From: Pedobacter steynii
GTDB lineage: Bacteria > Bacteroidota > Bacteroidia > Sphingobacteriales > Sphingobacteriaceae
Assembly (NCBI RefSeq): GCF_001721645.1
Contig: NZ_CP017141.1
Span: forward strand, 1,736,001-1,800,000
DNA: 64,000 nt
Direction of reading: 5' to 3'
Positions 62,181-64,000 of the stretch are shown in pieces (position 1 is the first letter of the stretch; every line of letters begins with the position of its first letter). Under the pieces are notes generated by a model that did no database searches, was not told the origin of the DNA, and saw nothing but the letters and a program-made list of their open reading frames with translations. Position numbers and translations under genes: made by a program.

Positions 62181-64000
62181 ATGTCATCCAAAAAAATGAG
62201 GAATACGCCAAAGCAGAGTTTGTTTAAAGCAATTAAAGGAAAGATTATTATTGCATTGTTATTGGCCTGTTTTGCATTGGTAATGGCCTGGGGAGTGAGT
62301 AAGGTTGCCTTTAATGAGATGTTAAATACTGTAGAAAACATCTCTGCTCCGAGTGAACGTTTAAGGATGGTGAACCTGATTTCTCTTAAAATAAGCCGAT
62401 TAGATCAACTGCAAAAACGACAGGCCTCCAATGACCCGAAAAACTATGGTAAGCTATTTAAAGAATCAAGACAATTGCGATTGGTTTTGGATTCTTTGTC
62501 GATGTTATATCCAAAAGATTCTGTACAGCTTCACCGTATCGCAAGTATTCAAAAGCTTTTAAGTGAAAGAGATAACCAGTTTGTCAATTATCTAAAGGTC
62601 AGAGAGGGCCTGGTAAATAATAAGTCATTCTCCACACAGGTGAAAAATCTAAGTGATCTGGTCAATAAAAGTGGGAACGACAGTACAATTTTAGCTTCTC
62701 AACAGCAGACTTCTACCACCACGATTTATTCAACTGAAGATAAGAACAGGGGTTTTTTTGGCCGACTTTTCGGAAAGAAAAAAGAGAATAAAGAAGATAA
62801 CAAATCTTATAAAATTATCAATGAGCAGAATGTAAAAGTAGATACGATTGCACTATCAAATGAAGAGAAAATTTCTAAAAGCCTTGAAGAATCCCTTAGG
62901 ACAATTGAAAAAGAGCAGAGAATGAAAAGTGCGAGGTTCCTGAATAAGGAGGCCGAACTGGCGAATGCCAATAACAGGCTGATCAATCAGATGCTCGATA
63001 TCCTTAGAAAAGTAGAAAGCGAAGTGGTTACCCAAATAGAATTAAATGGTGTTCAGGCTAAGCATGTCGTTAATACCGGAATTAATACCATCAGTATCAT
63101 TATGCTGGTTTTTTTTCTACTGATGTTGTTATTACTGTATTTCATCCTGACAGACATTACGCGAAGTAACCGCTATAAAAATGAACTGGAGCTGGCAAGA
63201 GATGAAGCTGAATATCATGGTCAGGCAAAGCAACGCTTCCTTTCTAATATGAGCCATGAAATCAGGACTCCTTTACAATCAATTATCGGATATGCTGAAG
63301 TCATCCGGCAGCAGGAGCATCCGAAACCTAAAGATATAGATGCTATCTATCATTCATCTGAACATCTGTTACAGATTGTAAATGAGGTATTGGATTATAA
63401 CCGGATCATTTCAGGCAAGTTTACTTTCGCCGATAAACCTTTTGATATCACAAAGCTTTTGGAGGAGGTCGTTTCTGTAATGCGCCCACAGGCAGAAAGG
63501 AAATCATTGGATCTGTTAACAGAAGTGACACTTCATGAAACCCGATACATCACTGGAGATGCCTTCCGCTTAAAACAAATTCTTTATAACCTGTTGGGTA
63601 ATGCAATCAAATTTACTAATGAAGGGGAGGTTATACTTTCTGTGTTTTATAAAAGACAGGCTGAGAACCTTCATTTCACCTTCATGGTGAAAGATACCGG
63701 GATAGGCCTTTCGGAAGCAGCAACAAAAGTGATCTTTAATGAGTTTGAGCAGGTCAATACACCAGACAATGAAGTGCTGAATCAGGCTGGAACGGGCCTT
63801 GGTTTAACAATCATTAAATCATTGGTAGAAAATCAGGCTGGTAGGATTTATGTGAAAAGCAAGCAGGGTGAAGGAAGTGTTTTTACCGTGTATCTGACTT
63901 TCAAAGTCGCAGAAGAGCCGATTGAAGAACTTTTATTGAGTTCAAAGGAAAGGGTATCCTGGAAGCAATTCAAAGTCTGGGTCGTAGATGATGATCCCCT
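62181..64000 (+). CDS. Hybrid sensor histidine kinase (partial at window end)
   Basis: At least 606 residues, still open at the window edge. An N-terminal transmembrane helix (about 22-44) and a second near 298-320 bracket a periplasmic sensor region of ~250 residues, mainly helical with a basic, Lys-rich stretch (GRLFGKKKENKEDNK) and no recognised domain. The HisKA dimerisation domain has His359 in SNMSHEIRTPLQS; the HATPase shows NLLGNAIKFTNEGEV, DTGIGLS and GTGLGLTI. The reading frame enters a receiver domain at KVWVVDDDP before the sequence ends, so it is a hybrid kinase. It starts 66 bp after the YeiH-family gene. Confidence 0.9.
   Translation, partial: MSSKKMRNTPKQSLFKAIKGKIIIALLLACFALVMAWGVSKVAFNEMLNTVENISAPSERLRMVNLISLKISRLDQLQKRQASNDPKNYGKLFKESRQLRLVLDSLSMLYPKDSVQLHRIASIQKLLSERDNQFVNYLKVREGLVNNKSFSTQVKNLSDLVNKSGNDSTILASQQQTSTTTIYSTEDKNRGFFGRLFGKKKENKEDNKSYKIINEQNVKVDTIALSNEEKISKSLEESLRTIEKEQRMKSARFLNKEAELANANNRLINQMLDILRKVESEVVTQIELNGVQAKHVVNTGINTISIIMLVFFLLMLLLLYFILTDITRSNRYKNELELARDEAEYHGQAKQRFLSNMSHEIRTPLQSIIGYAEVIRQQEHPKPKDIDAIYHSSEHLLQIVNEVLDYNRIISGKFTFADKPFDITKLLEEVVSVMRPQAERKSLDLLTEVTLHETRYITGDAFRLKQILYNLLGNAIKFTNEGEVILSVFYKRQAENLHFTFMVKDTGIGLSEAATKVIFNEFEQVNTPDNEVLNQAGTGLGLTIIKSLVENQAGRIYVKSKQGEGSVFTVYLTFKVAEEPIEELLLSSKERVSWKQFKVWVVDDDP

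Overview
The window is a chromosomal segment of a Bacteroidota bacterium, most likely a Sphingobacteriaceae member close to Pedobacter. The evidence is the gene content and style: a YceD-L32-PlsX-FabH-AccB-AccC cluster, a fused E1 alpha/beta 2-oxoacid dehydrogenase, GIN-domain and DUF4374 proteins, a TonB-dependent receptor with a carboxypeptidase-regulatory N-terminal domain, cerein-7B-type double-glycine leader peptides, and a TTTG-N20-TAnnTTTG promoter in front of the tRNA array. The genus is inferred from these features; no database was searched. No insertion sequence, prophage or CRISPR array was seen.

1-10.2 kb: the tail of feoB and a ferritin gene (iron uptake and storage), a SprT-like metalloprotein, a lipoprotein, a methyltransferase, a LutB-like Fe-S protein with the E1 fusion, a GIN-domain secreted protein with a LytTR-type direct repeat upstream, an M28 peptidase, rpiB and tatC. 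10.2-16.4 kb: a leftward lipid and ribosome operon (pdxA, DUF177, rpmF, plsX, fabH, accB, accC). 16.5-23 kb: rsmA, a 2-hydroxyacid dehydrogenase, greA, a HIT protein, a histidine-decarboxylase-like gene facing an Lrp/AsnC regulator, and a mazG-like/dtd/rsgA operon.

23.1-34.3 kb is amino-acid metabolism under RNA control. The thrA-thrB-thrC operon is preceded by a Thr/Ile-rich leader peptide and a terminator with a visible antiterminator partner. The leftward metH-metF operon is preceded by a SAM-I type riboswitch. 34.3-42.5 kb holds murQ, an S41 peptidase, der, era, three tandem copies of tRNA-fMet/tRNA-Glu, and an ECF sigma/anti-sigma operon with two small membrane proteins of unknown role.

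42.7-47.8 kb is the most distinctive accessory region. Two paralogous short peptides with nearly identical double-glycine leaders each follow the same conserved ~37-nt untranslated element. The second is followed by a long hairpin and then by an HlyD adaptor and a C39-peptidase ABC exporter. This looks like a bacteriocin-like or signalling peptide export system without an obvious immunity gene. 47.9-56 kb carries an HxlR regulator with a palindrome facing an MFS exporter, then an apparent trehalose-use locus (AraC regulator, MFS permease, cytoplasmic trehalase, TonB-dependent receptor without SusD). 56-64 kb holds a DUF4374 lipoprotein, a large GH28-like beta-helix protein, a YeiH-family membrane protein behind an unexplained leader, and the first ~600 residues of a hybrid histidine kinase cut by the window edge.
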